NCBI GenBank assembly: GCA_964414345.1
Contig: CAYPWF010000006.1
Span: 25,280-89,279 of the forward strand
From: Desulfocorpusculum sp964414345
GTDB lineage: Bacteria; Desulfobacterota; Desulfocorpusculales; Desulfocorpusculum
Direction: 5' to 3'
Length of the DNA stretch: 64,000 nucleotides
The notes beneath the pieces were generated by a model that saw only the letters and a program-made list of their open reading frames with translations, did not search any database and was not told the origin of the DNA. The position numbers and the translations under genes are program-made. Shown piece after piece: positions 56,679 through 64,000 of the stretch (the first letter of the stretch is position 1; every line of letters begins with the position of its first letter).

Positions 56679-59600
56679 TCATCGCTGTCTTTGCCTCTTG
56701 TTCTTAAAGACCTGCACTTGGTGCACAAAAGCCTCCAGACGATTCTGGGTGGAGGTCTCCCCCTGCCCGTCGAAAAAGAGGTTCAGAACCGGGATTCCTT
56801 CGTGCTCTTCCCGGAAGCGTTTGAGCAGTGCGGTAACGATGGTCCCGGGCATGCATGTAAAGGGCCCCACACTCACCAGGCCGCTCACTCCCTTTCTATA
56901 AAAATCCTCTGCCTTCCCAATACTTAGGATGGTCTCACCCTCAAAAGAAGAATGCACGTAAGGTCCAGCCAGCTTCATGGTTTCCTCTATGGTGGGCTCC
57001 TTAAGATTGCGCACCAGCCCATGGAAGATTTCCTCCATTCGGTGCTCGTCCCTTCTTTGAAACCACTCTTTTAGAGATGTGCGCAGGTAATTTTTCCACT
57101 TTCCGTCCCTAAGGGCATGCCGTTTGGATATGCAGTTGATATACAGGAGCCACTCCGAGATGGGAGGCATCCAAACGCTCACCTCCAGTTGCTCCAATTG
57201 ACGAATAACGTTTTCATTGGCAAAGGGGTTAGACCGAATGTATATCTCCCCCACGATCCCCACCAGGGGCCTGGATGCATCCTGGCGCCGTGGTATTGCC
57301 TCGAAGGCCTCTCTGGCCTCCTGCAAAATGGGGAAAAGATCACCATTGCCCTGCTTAAGTTCCTGGCATACCTTGGAGACGGCCTCTTCGTACGCCTTTT
57401 CTGCTTGACCCTCTAAGGCTTCAAGGGGTCTGACTTCCCAGAGGGCTTTTTCCAGGAAATCTATGGCCACCACTCCTCGCCAACCCAGCCGCACGAAAGT
57501 CTTGCCTATGAGGCCCAATTGCCTGTACATCTCCTGATCCTGGACCGGAGAGTAGATGGGCACATCCTCAAAGCCGGCCTGATCCAGCACAAGGCGGTGA
57601 AACCGGTTGTACTGGCCGAAGCGGCATGGGCCTGAGCCGCCAGGCATGAAAAAAGCGCTATGAGACCTGTCGAACCCAGGGGACATGGCCCAAGCCAGCA
57701 TGTCTCCGGTGGTGAGGATCGCAGGGTAGCACTCTTTCCCAGAAGTGTAGCGCCTTCCCACCCTAAGGGTCTCCCCGGTGGTGGGAGGAAGCACCCGGGC
57801 CGGCACCCCGCTCGCCTCAAAGGCCGCGGCCACAGCCTTGGCTTGGTCTGTCATGTAAGGCAAAAAAACCATCCTGTCCCTTCCGATAGAGTGAAGCCCT
57901 TGTCTGCGGATAGGCTTGAGCGGCCCAGAGGCCCTAGCAGGGGCGTGCTTCAGGCTGTCCAAAAAAGCCTCCAGTCGGGTTATGGCCCCCACATCCGAGC
58001 TGTGCTCGTCGATCTCCAGTTGAAGCAAAGGCTTCTCCCCCATGGCGTTTCTGAAAAAATGCGCTATAAAGGAGTCAGGCCCGCAGCCGAAGTTGGTTAT
58101 GTATATGGGATAAAGCCTCGGATCCTCTCTCAGAAGCTTGGCTGAAGTCATGAATCTCTGACCATAGCGCCAATAGTGCCCCAGAACCTCCTCATCGGGT
58201 TCTATGCCTTCCAAGGGCAATCCATCCATAGGAATGGCCAAGACTCCCAAGTCCCTCAGCTTTCTGGGTAGATTGAGGTTCACACCCGAGTCGCATCCAT
58301 TGTAGACCCGGCTCACTATGACCATGGCCCTCTCATGGGGCTTGAGCCCCTCTAGGGCCTGCTTACCCATCTGTTTCACGGCCAGGGAGAATCTTTCCTG
58401 GGCCTCTTCGGCAGCTTGGATGGCCTTTCTAATCCTTGCAGCCTTGACCCCAAGGGAGCCTCCAAGTCGCATCAAGGCCTTGTGGAGCTCCTTGCGGGGA
58501 GCACCGAAGCGAAGGGGTGGGGCAAGAAGCTTCACTCCCATGGCCTCGAAGTCAAATGCCGAGCGCACCGTGTAGGGAATGGTTTGCACGTACGGGCAGT
58601 TAAATCCCTGAGGCAGATCCTCCCTGCTTTGCCTCATGTCTATTATGCTTGGGAGGAAAAGCAGCCGGATCCCCTTCTGGATAAGGTTCTCTACATGCCC
58701 GAAAGCCACCTTCACGGGAAAGCAGGTCTCGGCAACCACCCTCTCCACTCCCCTGTGGATCACTTCCTTGGTGGTGGGATCCGAAATCACCACCCTGAAG
58801 CCCATGCTGGAAAAAAAGGCCTTCCAGAAAGGCAGCAGTTCTAGGAAAAAGAGTGCCCTGGGAATACCTATTTGGGGGCCTGACTCTGGTCCGTCATCCG
58901 GACAAGTCTCCAAAAGAAGTTTTTCCCTTTGGGAGAAAAGATCCGGGATTTCTACTCGGGCTCCCTCGTGGGGGCCGCGCCTTTTTTCGTAACGCTCGCA
59001 GCGCCCCCCATAGAAGAGGGGCCTTTCCTCCTCCCCGGCTAAGACCACTTTTTTTATCTCGCACCTGTTAGGGCAGGCCTTGCACTCAAAGGGAGAGATC
59101 TGGTAAGCCTTTTCCGCCAACTGGAATCCCTTAAAATGGCTGTAGTCCTTGGGATTCTCCCTCATGGCCAGAAGAGCGGCTCCTATGGCGCCTGTGACCT
59201 CGTGATGGGGCGGTACTGTGACGGGTCTTCCCAAAACCTGCTCGAAAGCCGCTACAATGGCGTGGTTGAAGGCTGGTCCGCCTTGAAAGAAGATGTGTTG
59301 GCCGATTCTACGGGTCTCCACCACCTTGTTCAGATAGTTCTCTACTATCGAATAGGCCAGACCGGCCACCAGATCCGGGGTTGGTGCCCCCCTTTGCAGA
59401 TGATGCACCAAGTCTGATTCCATGAACACCGTACAACGCTCCCCTAGGGGGACCGGGGATTTGGAGCTGAGGGCCAGCTCGGCGAACTCCTCCTGGATGG
59501 ATATGCCCAGCCTCTCGGCCTGCTCCTCCAGAAAGGATCCTGTTCCAGCGGCGCAGACCTTGTTCATGGCGAAGTCCACAACGGCCCCATGGGATAGGCT

Positions 59601-60914
59601 GATGTATTTGGAATCCTGACCCCCTATCTCGAATATGGTGTCCACCTTAGGGTCTATGGCCACAGCAGCGGTGGCCTGTGCGGTTATCTCGTTTCTGATC
59701 ACATCTGCCCCTATGAAATCGCCTGTGAGGTAACGCCCAGAGCCAGTGGTGCCGGCCCCGGCAATGAGAACTTTGTCCCCCACTTCCCTGCCCACCTCCC
59801 TGAGCCCCCGCTTGACCGCCTCCAAGGGGCGCCCGGCCGTCATAAGGTACCTCTTGGAGAGCACCCGACCCTGCTCATCTATGACCACTACATTGGTGCT
59901 TATGGAGCCCACATCCACACCCAGGAAAGCCCTTGTGAGCCCGCCTGTCTCGGGAAGGGGAAAGACAGGAGTGGCGCCTTTGCGAACATGGGCTGGTCTA
60001 ACAAGGGGCTCCAGGCTCTTCGTGCTCTTGCGTTGGTAATGCTCCTTTATGTGCGCTTCAAGAGCCTCCAAGCCCTGAAACCGGTTCAGGCTGGGAGGGT
60101 CCTCCAAGAGCATGAGCACCGCCCCTATGGCTCCTGTGGAAGCGAAGTGGGCCGGGACCAGCAGATCCTTTTCCTCCAGCTCCAGAATCTCTCTAAAAGC
60201 CCTTACCATTCCTGGGTTGGCCGCCACCCCCCCTTGAAAGACAACAGGAGGCTTCAGGGGTTTGCCTTTGGCCACGCTTCCCTTGAAGTTCCTGGCCACG
60301 GCAAAACAAAGCCCTGCAACTATGTCATAGTCAGGGGTGGCTGCTTGCTGCAGGTGAATCATGTCGCTCTTGGCAAAAACCGAACATCGGCCGGCTATTC
60401 GGGGAGGAGCCGTGGATTTCAGGGCCATCTGACCGAATTCCTCTATGGTTAGCCCCAAACGATTGGCCTGCTGATCCAGAAAGGAACCTGTGCCTGCCGC
60501 ACAGAGGCTGTTCATGGAGAAGTCCTCTATCTGGAGTCTGCCGTTGCCCGGCTGGGAAGCCAGCAAAATCAGCTTGGCGTCTTGACCCCCCATTTCTATG
60601 ATGGTGCGGGCTTGAGGTGCCAAGAGCTCCACGGATCTGGCCTGGGCCACCACCTCGTTGAAAAAGGTGCCTCCCAAGAGTCGGGCTACAAGTCTCCCTG
60701 CAACCCCTGTCACCCCGACCCCTCTAATCCGCCTCCAGGAATATCTTTCCAAAACTCCGTTCAGGACCCGCAAAGTAGTCTCCAGGGGTCTACCATGAAC
60801 CCTTGTATAGTCCTCCTCCAATATTGCCCCGTCTGGGGTCATCAAAACCGTGTTCAAGCTTATGGATCCCACATCCAGACCCATAAAAAGCATCTCTTGC
60901 TCAGAAAAGGACAT
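56679..60914 (-). CDS. Fused activase/2-hydroxyacyl-CoA dehydratase-type Fe-S ATPase
   Basis: A 1411-residue protein. Two BadF/BadG/HgdC-type ATPase domains come first (about 10-270 and 330-590). Each keeps the nucleotide blocks (GLDVGSIS, EMGGQDAK / EIGGQDSK) and both cluster cysteines (CAAGTGSF and the CSVF or CTVF before a Glu/Ser). A DUF2229 region follows (640-1010), then an HgdB/HgdC-like region to the end with GFNCPYVQT, YNGCDSG, ECYPAILTTGDML and GPCRFGQY cysteines. In classical systems a separate dimeric activase injects electrons into a dehydratase; here both are one chain. ATG at 60914 is nine bases from GGGAG. Confidence 0.9.
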   Translation of the reverse strand: MSFSEQEMLFMGLDVGSISLNTVLMTPDGAILEEDYTRVHGRPLETTLRVLNGVLERYSWRRIRGVGVTGVAGRLVARLLGGTFFNEVVAQARSVELLAPQARTIIEMGGQDAKLILLASQPGNGRLQIEDFSMNSLCAAGTGSFLDQQANRLGLTIEEFGQMALKSTAPPRIAGRCSVFAKSDMIHLQQAATPDYDIVAGLCFAVARNFKGSVAKGKPLKPPVVFQGGVAANPGMVRAFREILELEEKDLLVPAHFASTGAIGAVLMLLEDPPSLNRFQGLEALEAHIKEHYQRKSTKSLEPLVRPAHVRKGATPVFPLPETGGLTRAFLGVDVGSISTNVVVIDEQGRVLSKRYLMTAGRPLEAVKRGLREVGREVGDKVLIAGAGTTGSGRYLTGDFIGADVIRNEITAQATAAVAIDPKVDTIFEIGGQDSKYISLSHGAVVDFAMNKVCAAGTGSFLEEQAERLGISIQEEFAELALSSKSPVPLGERCTVFMESDLVHHLQRGAPTPDLVAGLAYSIVENYLNKVVETRRIGQHIFFQGGPAFNHAIVAAFEQVLGRPVTVPPHHEVTGAIGAALLAMRENPKDYSHFKGFQLAEKAYQISPFECKACPNRCEIKKVVLAGEEERPLFYGGRCERYEKRRGPHEGARVEIPDLFSQREKLLLETCPDDGPESGPQIGIPRALFFLELLPFWKAFFSSMGFRVVISDPTTKEVIHRGVERVVAETCFPVKVAFGHVENLIQKGIRLLFLPSIIDMRQSREDLPQGFNCPYVQTIPYTVRSAFDFEAMGVKLLAPPLRFGAPRKELHKALMRLGGSLGVKAARIRKAIQAAEEAQERFSLAVKQMGKQALEGLKPHERAMVIVSRVYNGCDSGVNLNLPRKLRDLGVLAIPMDGLPLEGIEPDEEVLGHYWRYGQRFMTSAKLLREDPRLYPIYITNFGCGPDSFIAHFFRNAMGEKPLLQLEIDEHSSDVGAITRLEAFLDSLKHAPARASGPLKPIRRQGLHSIGRDRMVFLPYMTDQAKAVAAAFEASGVPARVLPPTTGETLRVGRRYTSGKECYPAILTTGDMLAWAMSPGFDRSHSAFFMPGGSGPCRFGQYNRFHRLVLDQAGFEDVPIYSPVQDQEMYRQLGLIGKTFVRLGWRGVVAIDFLEKALWEVRPLEALEGQAEKAYEEAVSKVCQELKQGNGDLFPILQEAREAFEAIPRRQDASRPLVGIVGEIYIRSNPFANENVIRQLEQLEVSVWMPPISEWLLYINCISKRHALRDGKWKNYLRTSLKEWFQRRDEHRMEEIFHGLVRNLKEPTIEETMKLAGPYVHSSFEGETILSIGKAEDFYRKGVSGLVSVGPFTCMPGTIVTALLKRFREEHEGIPVLNLFFDGQGETSTQNRLEAFVHQVQVFKNKRQRQR

Positions 60915-60988
60915 CTCCGGCAACTCCCTTGCTTTCCTCAGGTTCTATTGAAAGGCTCTCCGGGCTTAAAAGCAAAAACTCCCCTAAA

Positions 60989-61002
60989 GGGCCTGGAGGC
61001 CC
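60989..61002 (-). terminator. Weak hairpin between the first acyl-CoA dehydrogenase and the activase
   Basis: Read leftward, GGGCC-TCCA-GGCCC is followed by TTTAGGGGAGTTTTT. The stem is short and the T-run interrupted, so partial termination at most is inferred. Confidence 0.3.
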
Positions 61003-61011
61003 CAAGCCGCT

Positions 61012-62163
61012 TTAAGCTTTCCCGGCCAAAACATCCTTGGCTATTCCCAGCCTGTGCATCTCGGCTGTGCCGCCCAAGACGAGGGGCATCCTGCTGTCTC
61101 GCAAGAGCCTGTCGGCTTCGCCTCCCTCCAAGAGTCCGCTCCCCCCGTGTATATGCACGCAGCTCTGTCCGCAAAGCAAGCTCATCTCCGATGCGAACAA
61201 CTTAGCCAGAGATGACTCAACCCGGGAACCCCGTCCGGAATCTATGAGCCAGGCGGCTTTTAAAGCCAATTGCCTGGCCACATCCACACTCACATACATG
61301 TCAGCAATCCTGAAGTGGACCTCCTGATAGGAGACTATGGGCCGCCCGAAAGTCATCCTCTGACGTGCATGCTGAATGGCCAGCTCCAATGCCGCCTGAC
61401 CAACCCCGATGGAGTACCCTGCCATGAGCAAAGGGAGTTGGGGGAGCGCCTCTATGCTTCCCGCAGAAGGGCCATGCTCTCCACCCAGAAGCGAGTCCCT
61501 GGGCACAACACAATCCCTTAACTCCAGCCCGCAGACCCTTGCTCCCCTAGCCCCCACAGTGGGGATCAGGGGTGCTCTTTCAAGTCCCGGGCAGGGCTCC
61601 TCCATCAAGAAAACCCTTGCAGCCTCTCCTGGTGCTCTCGCCGTGGTCAAGCGAGCCACTACCAGCAAAGCCGCTGCCTCAGGGCCGTTTAGAACGTAAG
61701 CCTTCTTCCCCGACAAGGAAAAGCCTTCTTTAGTGGGGCTGGCCGTGGTGCCAAGGTTTTCGGTGTCGCACCCGCCCTGAGGCTCTGTGTGGGCCCATGC
61801 CCCCCTTACTTCACCTCTGGCCAGCCCAGGCAAAATTCTCTCCTTCTGAGACTGGCTTGCGTACAGAATAGTCGGAAGCCCGAAACGCATCAAGGAGGCG
61901 CCGGCCACAAGAGCCGTGGACGGGCAACAACGGGCAACCTCCTCCGTGCCTACCAGGAAACACACCACGTCCCCGTTGTTCCCCCCAAAACTCTCTGGAA
62001 TAAAAAGCCCCAGGTAGCCTACCCTAGCCAGTTCCTTAAGGTTCTCCTCAGGCACCAGGCCTAAGCGGTCAACCTCTACAGCCTTGGGTTTCAAGACCCT
62101 CTCGCAGCTTACCCTCAGGGCTCTTTGAAATTCCTTTTGCTCTTTTTTGAGATCGAAATCCAT
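61012..62163 (-). CDS. Acyl-CoA dehydrogenase-like protein with atypical active site
   Basis: A 383-residue flavoprotein of the acyl-CoA dehydrogenase fold (N-domain to about 120, beta middle to 225, C-domain to 383). AWAHTEPQGGCDTENLGT near 123 marks the FAD/substrate site, and HGGSGLLEGGEADRLLRDSR near 334 is the C-terminal FAD block. The usual catalytic Glu is absent at both known places: the late block reads VLGGTAEMHR, not EGTSE, and the middle-helix position aligns to Pro in EALPQLPLL. It may use another residue or act on a different bond. It is 96 bases downstream of the second dehydrogenase and upstream of the activase. Confidence 0.88.
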   Translation of the reverse strand: MDFDLKKEQKEFQRALRVSCERVLKPKAVEVDRLGLVPEENLKELARVGYLGLFIPESFGGNNGDVVCFLVGTEEVARCCPSTALVAGASLMRFGLPTILYASQSQKERILPGLARGEVRGAWAHTEPQGGCDTENLGTTASPTKEGFSLSGKKAYVLNGPEAAALLVVARLTTARAPGEAARVFLMEEPCPGLERAPLIPTVGARGARVCGLELRDCVVPRDSLLGGEHGPSAGSIEALPQLPLLMAGYSIGVGQAALELAIQHARQRMTFGRPIVSYQEVHFRIADMYVSVDVARQLALKAAWLIDSGRGSRVESSLAKLFASEMSLLCGQSCVHIHGGSGLLEGGEADRLLRDSRMPLVLGGTAEMHRLGIAKDVLAGKA

Positions 62164-62259
62164 GGCTTTTCCCCCGGGCCCAAAGGTTGTTTCAAGCTCT
62201 GGAGATCAGGGGCAAGGCCTGCAAGTCACCGGATGCATGGAGGTCTGTCAAGCCGGCCC

Positions 62260-63438
62260 TTAAATGGCCCTGCCGTGACTGTAGTCTAAATTCATTATCA
62301 TGCGGGCTATTATGGCCCGCTGTATCTCACTGGTGCCTCCCCCTATGGAGGCCAGCCTGGCATTACGAAAGGCCCGCTCCACCGGGTACTCGTGTATGTA
62401 GCCGTAGCCGCCGTGGATCTGCACAGCTTCATGGGCCAGACGCATCCCTGCCTCTCCCACGAAAAGCTTGGCCGTGGCTGCCTCCAAGTGATTCAAGGGC
62501 CTGCCCTGATCCTTGCACCAGGCCACCCTGTACATGAGCAGGCGGCTGGCCTCGTAGATGACCTTCATCTCGGCCAGCTTGTGTTGGATGGCCTGGAAGC
62601 GGGCTATGGGCCTGTCAAACTGAACCCGCTGGTTGGCATAAGACACACAGAGATCCAGCAGATAGCGCATCCCCCCCACAAAAGGAGCCATGAGGGAACT
62701 TCGGTCCCATTCCAGAGCCCCCAGAGCCACCTTCACAAAACCCTCCCCTTCCTGGCCCAAGAGGTTCTCCAAGGGGACCCTGCAATCCTCAAACACAAGC
62801 TCAGATGTGGGCGAGGCACGGCAGCCCATTTTTTTGAGGGGCTTGCCGGGCCTGAACCCCTCAAAACCTCTCTCCACTATGAAGGCCGATATGCCCAGGG
62901 CCTTCTTGGAGGGGTCCGTGGAGGCTATTACCACCAACACATCGGCTATGGGGCCGTTGGTGATGAACATCTTGGCGCCGTTTAAGACATAGTGGTCTTT
63001 TTCCCTTACGGCCACAGTGCGCACAGCAGAAGCATCCGAGCCGGCCTCGGGTTCTGTAAGCCCGAGGGCTCCAATCCACTCCCCGGCTGCAAGCTTGGGC
63101 AGGTACCTGGCCTTTTGCTCAGGGGTGCCGTGCTGCAGAATTGTATCTCCGCACAGGTAAGTGTGAGCCCCCCAAGAAAGAGTCAGCCCCCCGTCGGCCC
63201 CCCCCTCTGCCAGGGCCTCACCTGCCAGGCAGGCTGTGACTATGTCGGAGCCGGCCCCGCCGTACTGCTCTGGATAGTGGAGGCCCAGAAGCCCGAAGGC
63301 GGCCATCTTTCTCCAAGCTTCCCAACAGAACTCACCTTTCAGATCCGATTCCTCCCCCAAAGGGGCTATCTCTTTGCGTGAGAAATTCAAAACCTGCTCC
63401 CTGAAGATCCTCTGCTCCTGTGAGAAATCCAGGTCCAT
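62260..63438 (-). CDS. Acyl-CoA dehydrogenase
   Basis: A 392-residue enzyme that would oxidise an acyl-CoA to a 2-enoyl-CoA and pass electrons to ETF. It has GALGLTEPEAGSDASAVRT near 131, ALEWDRSSLMAPFVGGMRYL near 243, and HGGYGYIHEYPVERAFRNARLASIGGGTSEIQ near 345. In the last block Gly replaces the Glu used by short-chain enzymes; the long-chain/isovaleryl position carries Asp (EWDRS), with a Glu two residues before, so an acidic residue is nearby. ATG at 63438 gives the normal N-terminus MDLDFSQEQRIFREQV. Confidence 0.93.
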   Translation of the reverse strand: MDLDFSQEQRIFREQVLNFSRKEIAPLGEESDLKGEFCWEAWRKMAAFGLLGLHYPEQYGGAGSDIVTACLAGEALAEGGADGGLTLSWGAHTYLCGDTILQHGTPEQKARYLPKLAAGEWIGALGLTEPEAGSDASAVRTVAVREKDHYVLNGAKMFITNGPIADVLVVIASTDPSKKALGISAFIVERGFEGFRPGKPLKKMGCRASPTSELVFEDCRVPLENLLGQEGEGFVKVALGALEWDRSSLMAPFVGGMRYLLDLCVSYANQRVQFDRPIARFQAIQHKLAEMKVIYEASRLLMYRVAWCKDQGRPLNHLEAATAKLFVGEAGMRLAHEAVQIHGGYGYIHEYPVERAFRNARLASIGGGTSEIQRAIIARMIMNLDYSHGRAI

Positions 63439-63811
63439 GGCCTGCCTCCGGCATTCAGAAGGATTCCCGAACGGAGTTTCTTATACCACCAAAGCACTCC
63501 TGTGTCAGCCGCTCATGGAAAAGTTGTGGCTGCCACCATAAGCATCCACTCGGGCCCATATGGTATGGGCCGATATGAGAGCCAAGGCCGCCTTTTGGGA
63601 TAGAGACAAGAGGCGGCCTTGGGGTACCCCCAAGGAGCCGCTCCCCTGGATCGGTCCGACCCAGGGGAGCTCTCCCACATACCGACGACACCCTTTGGAA
63701 CTAACTGCCGGACATTTTCACGCTCTCAGGTGGCATGTGGGAGCGTTTTGTGAAGCCTGATTGACAGCAGCCCCCCAAGGCTGTGAGAATTCTTCAATGG
63801 AGGACTGAGAC
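63439..63811. other. Highly structured intergenic region upstream of lgt
   Basis: No coding sequence is supported. A run of perfect stems fills 63553-63743: GGCCCATA/TATGGGCC (63553-63571), AAGGCCGCCT/AGGCGGCCTT (63584-63620), CCTTGGGG/CCCCAAGG (63617-63635), GCTCCCCTGG/CCAGGGGAGC (63640-63670), and CTCCCACAT/ATGTGGGAG (63672-63680 with 63735-63743) enclosing an 54-base interior. The second and third stems share four bases and cannot both form. Motifs of SRP, RNase P, tmRNA and common riboswitches were not found. Confidence 0.55.
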
Positions 63812-64000
63812 TTGATCCCCTATCCCAACATTTCCCCGGTCATCTTCTCGGTGGGCCCATTGCAGCTCAGATGGTACGGGACCATGTACCTGGTCGGCTT
63901 CGCGCTGGGCTATTTGATCATGAGGAAGCTCACGGCTGGGAGGAAGGGGCGGTTCAAGGGGGAGCTGCTCTTGGATTTCCTTGCTTACGTGGCCCTGGGG
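63812..64000 (+). CDS. lgt: Prolipoprotein diacylglyceryl transferase, N-terminal part (cut by window end)
   Basis: The first 63 codons of Lgt, the inner-membrane enzyme that adds diacylglycerol to lipoprotein cysteines. The start MIPYPNISPVIFSVGPLQLR is the family opening (YPNI-x-P-V-x-F-x-I-G-P-L), followed by WYGTMYLVGFALGYL. The TTG codon has GGAGG eight bases upstream. The gene continues beyond the window, so its C-terminal region cannot be judged. It is divergent from the acyl-CoA dehydrogenases across the structured region. Confidence 0.9.
   Translation, partial: MIPYPNISPVIFSVGPLQLRWYGTMYLVGFALGYLIMRKLTAGRKGRFKGELLLDFLAYVALG

Noticed and set aside
63540..63745. 6S RNA
   Set aside because: CGGTCCG and CGACGACAC look like parts of E. 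coli 6S RNA, but the stems are consecutive hairpins rather than one rod with a central bubble.
1..64000. CRISPR array, insertion sequence, prophage, tRNA or rRNA
   Set aside because: No regularly spaced repeats, transposase or phage genes, and no T-arm/CCA or rRNA hallmark sequence was found in any intergenic stretch.

Overview
The window looks like chromosome of a strictly anaerobic, GC-rich Gram-negative bacterium, most plausibly a member of the Desulfobacterota (former Deltaproteobacteria) with a Syntrophobacter-like metabolism. The clues are a complete methylmalonyl-CoA (propionate/succinate) gene cluster, a tungsten-type aldehyde:ferredoxin oxidoreductase, an ATP-driven 2-hydroxyacyl-CoA dehydratase-type activase, a membrane pyrophosphatase, acyl-CoA dehydrogenases and an Mpl/AmpD/NagZ cell-wall recycling set. 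No insertion sequence, prophage, CRISPR array, tRNA or rRNA was recognised. Starts are often TTG or GTG, placed by Shine-Dalgarno sequence and gene overlap.

Layout. 1-5.2 kb: a GNAT/M20 pair, a repeat copy, a DUF1848 protein with a C-terminal radical-SAM cysteine motif, a small zinc-ribbon protein and radC. 5.2-20.5 kb: one long rightward run opened by a TetR regulator with its own promoter and candidate operator. It holds two-subunit fumarase, SdhCDAB, SucCD, the carboxyltransferase, methylmalonyl-CoA mutase (two chains) and epimerase, then a class III CoA-transferase, an aldehyde:ferredoxin oxidoreductase and a MoaD/ThiS-like protein. Apart from malate dehydrogenase and the biotin-carrying part of the transcarboxylase, these genes connect malate/fumarate to propionyl-CoA in either direction. 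20.5-27.1 kb: mostly leftward accessory genes (ureidopropionase-like hydrolase, DUF486, an atypical D-aminoacylase-like protein), then rightward Tim44-like and a split RdgC. 27.1-34.6 kb: leftward run with a cNMP/AAA+/Fis regulator, an ABC-class ATPase, Nudix, a fumarate-reductase-like flavoprotein and inositol-phosphate synthase. 34.7-41.6 kb: leftward murein-recycling operon (AmpD, NagZ, NamZ, Mpl) ending in an M16 protease.

41.8-51.6 kb: rightward envelope and housekeeping genes: two HtrA proteases flanking a CDP-alcohol phosphatidyltransferase, then ispE-prs-rplY-pth and a membrane pyrophosphatase. 51.7-63.4 kb: mainly leftward: a 34-residue basic protein, an M20 amidohydrolase, enoyl-CoA hydratase, Map, two Fe-S/Cys-rich proteins, a 1411-residue activase and two acyl-CoA dehydrogenases. 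The window ends inside lgt.

The less expected items are an inverted, roughly 180-bp intergenic repeat present twice 52 kb apart, three strongly structured intergenic stretches, RdgC encoded as two cistrons, an amidohydrolase without its usual HxH metal motif, an acyl-CoA dehydrogenase without an obvious catalytic glutamate, and a possible inositol-phospholipid route. No single locus stands out as a wholly new system. The strongest candidates for new biology are the repeat family, the structured intergenic elements and the fused activase.
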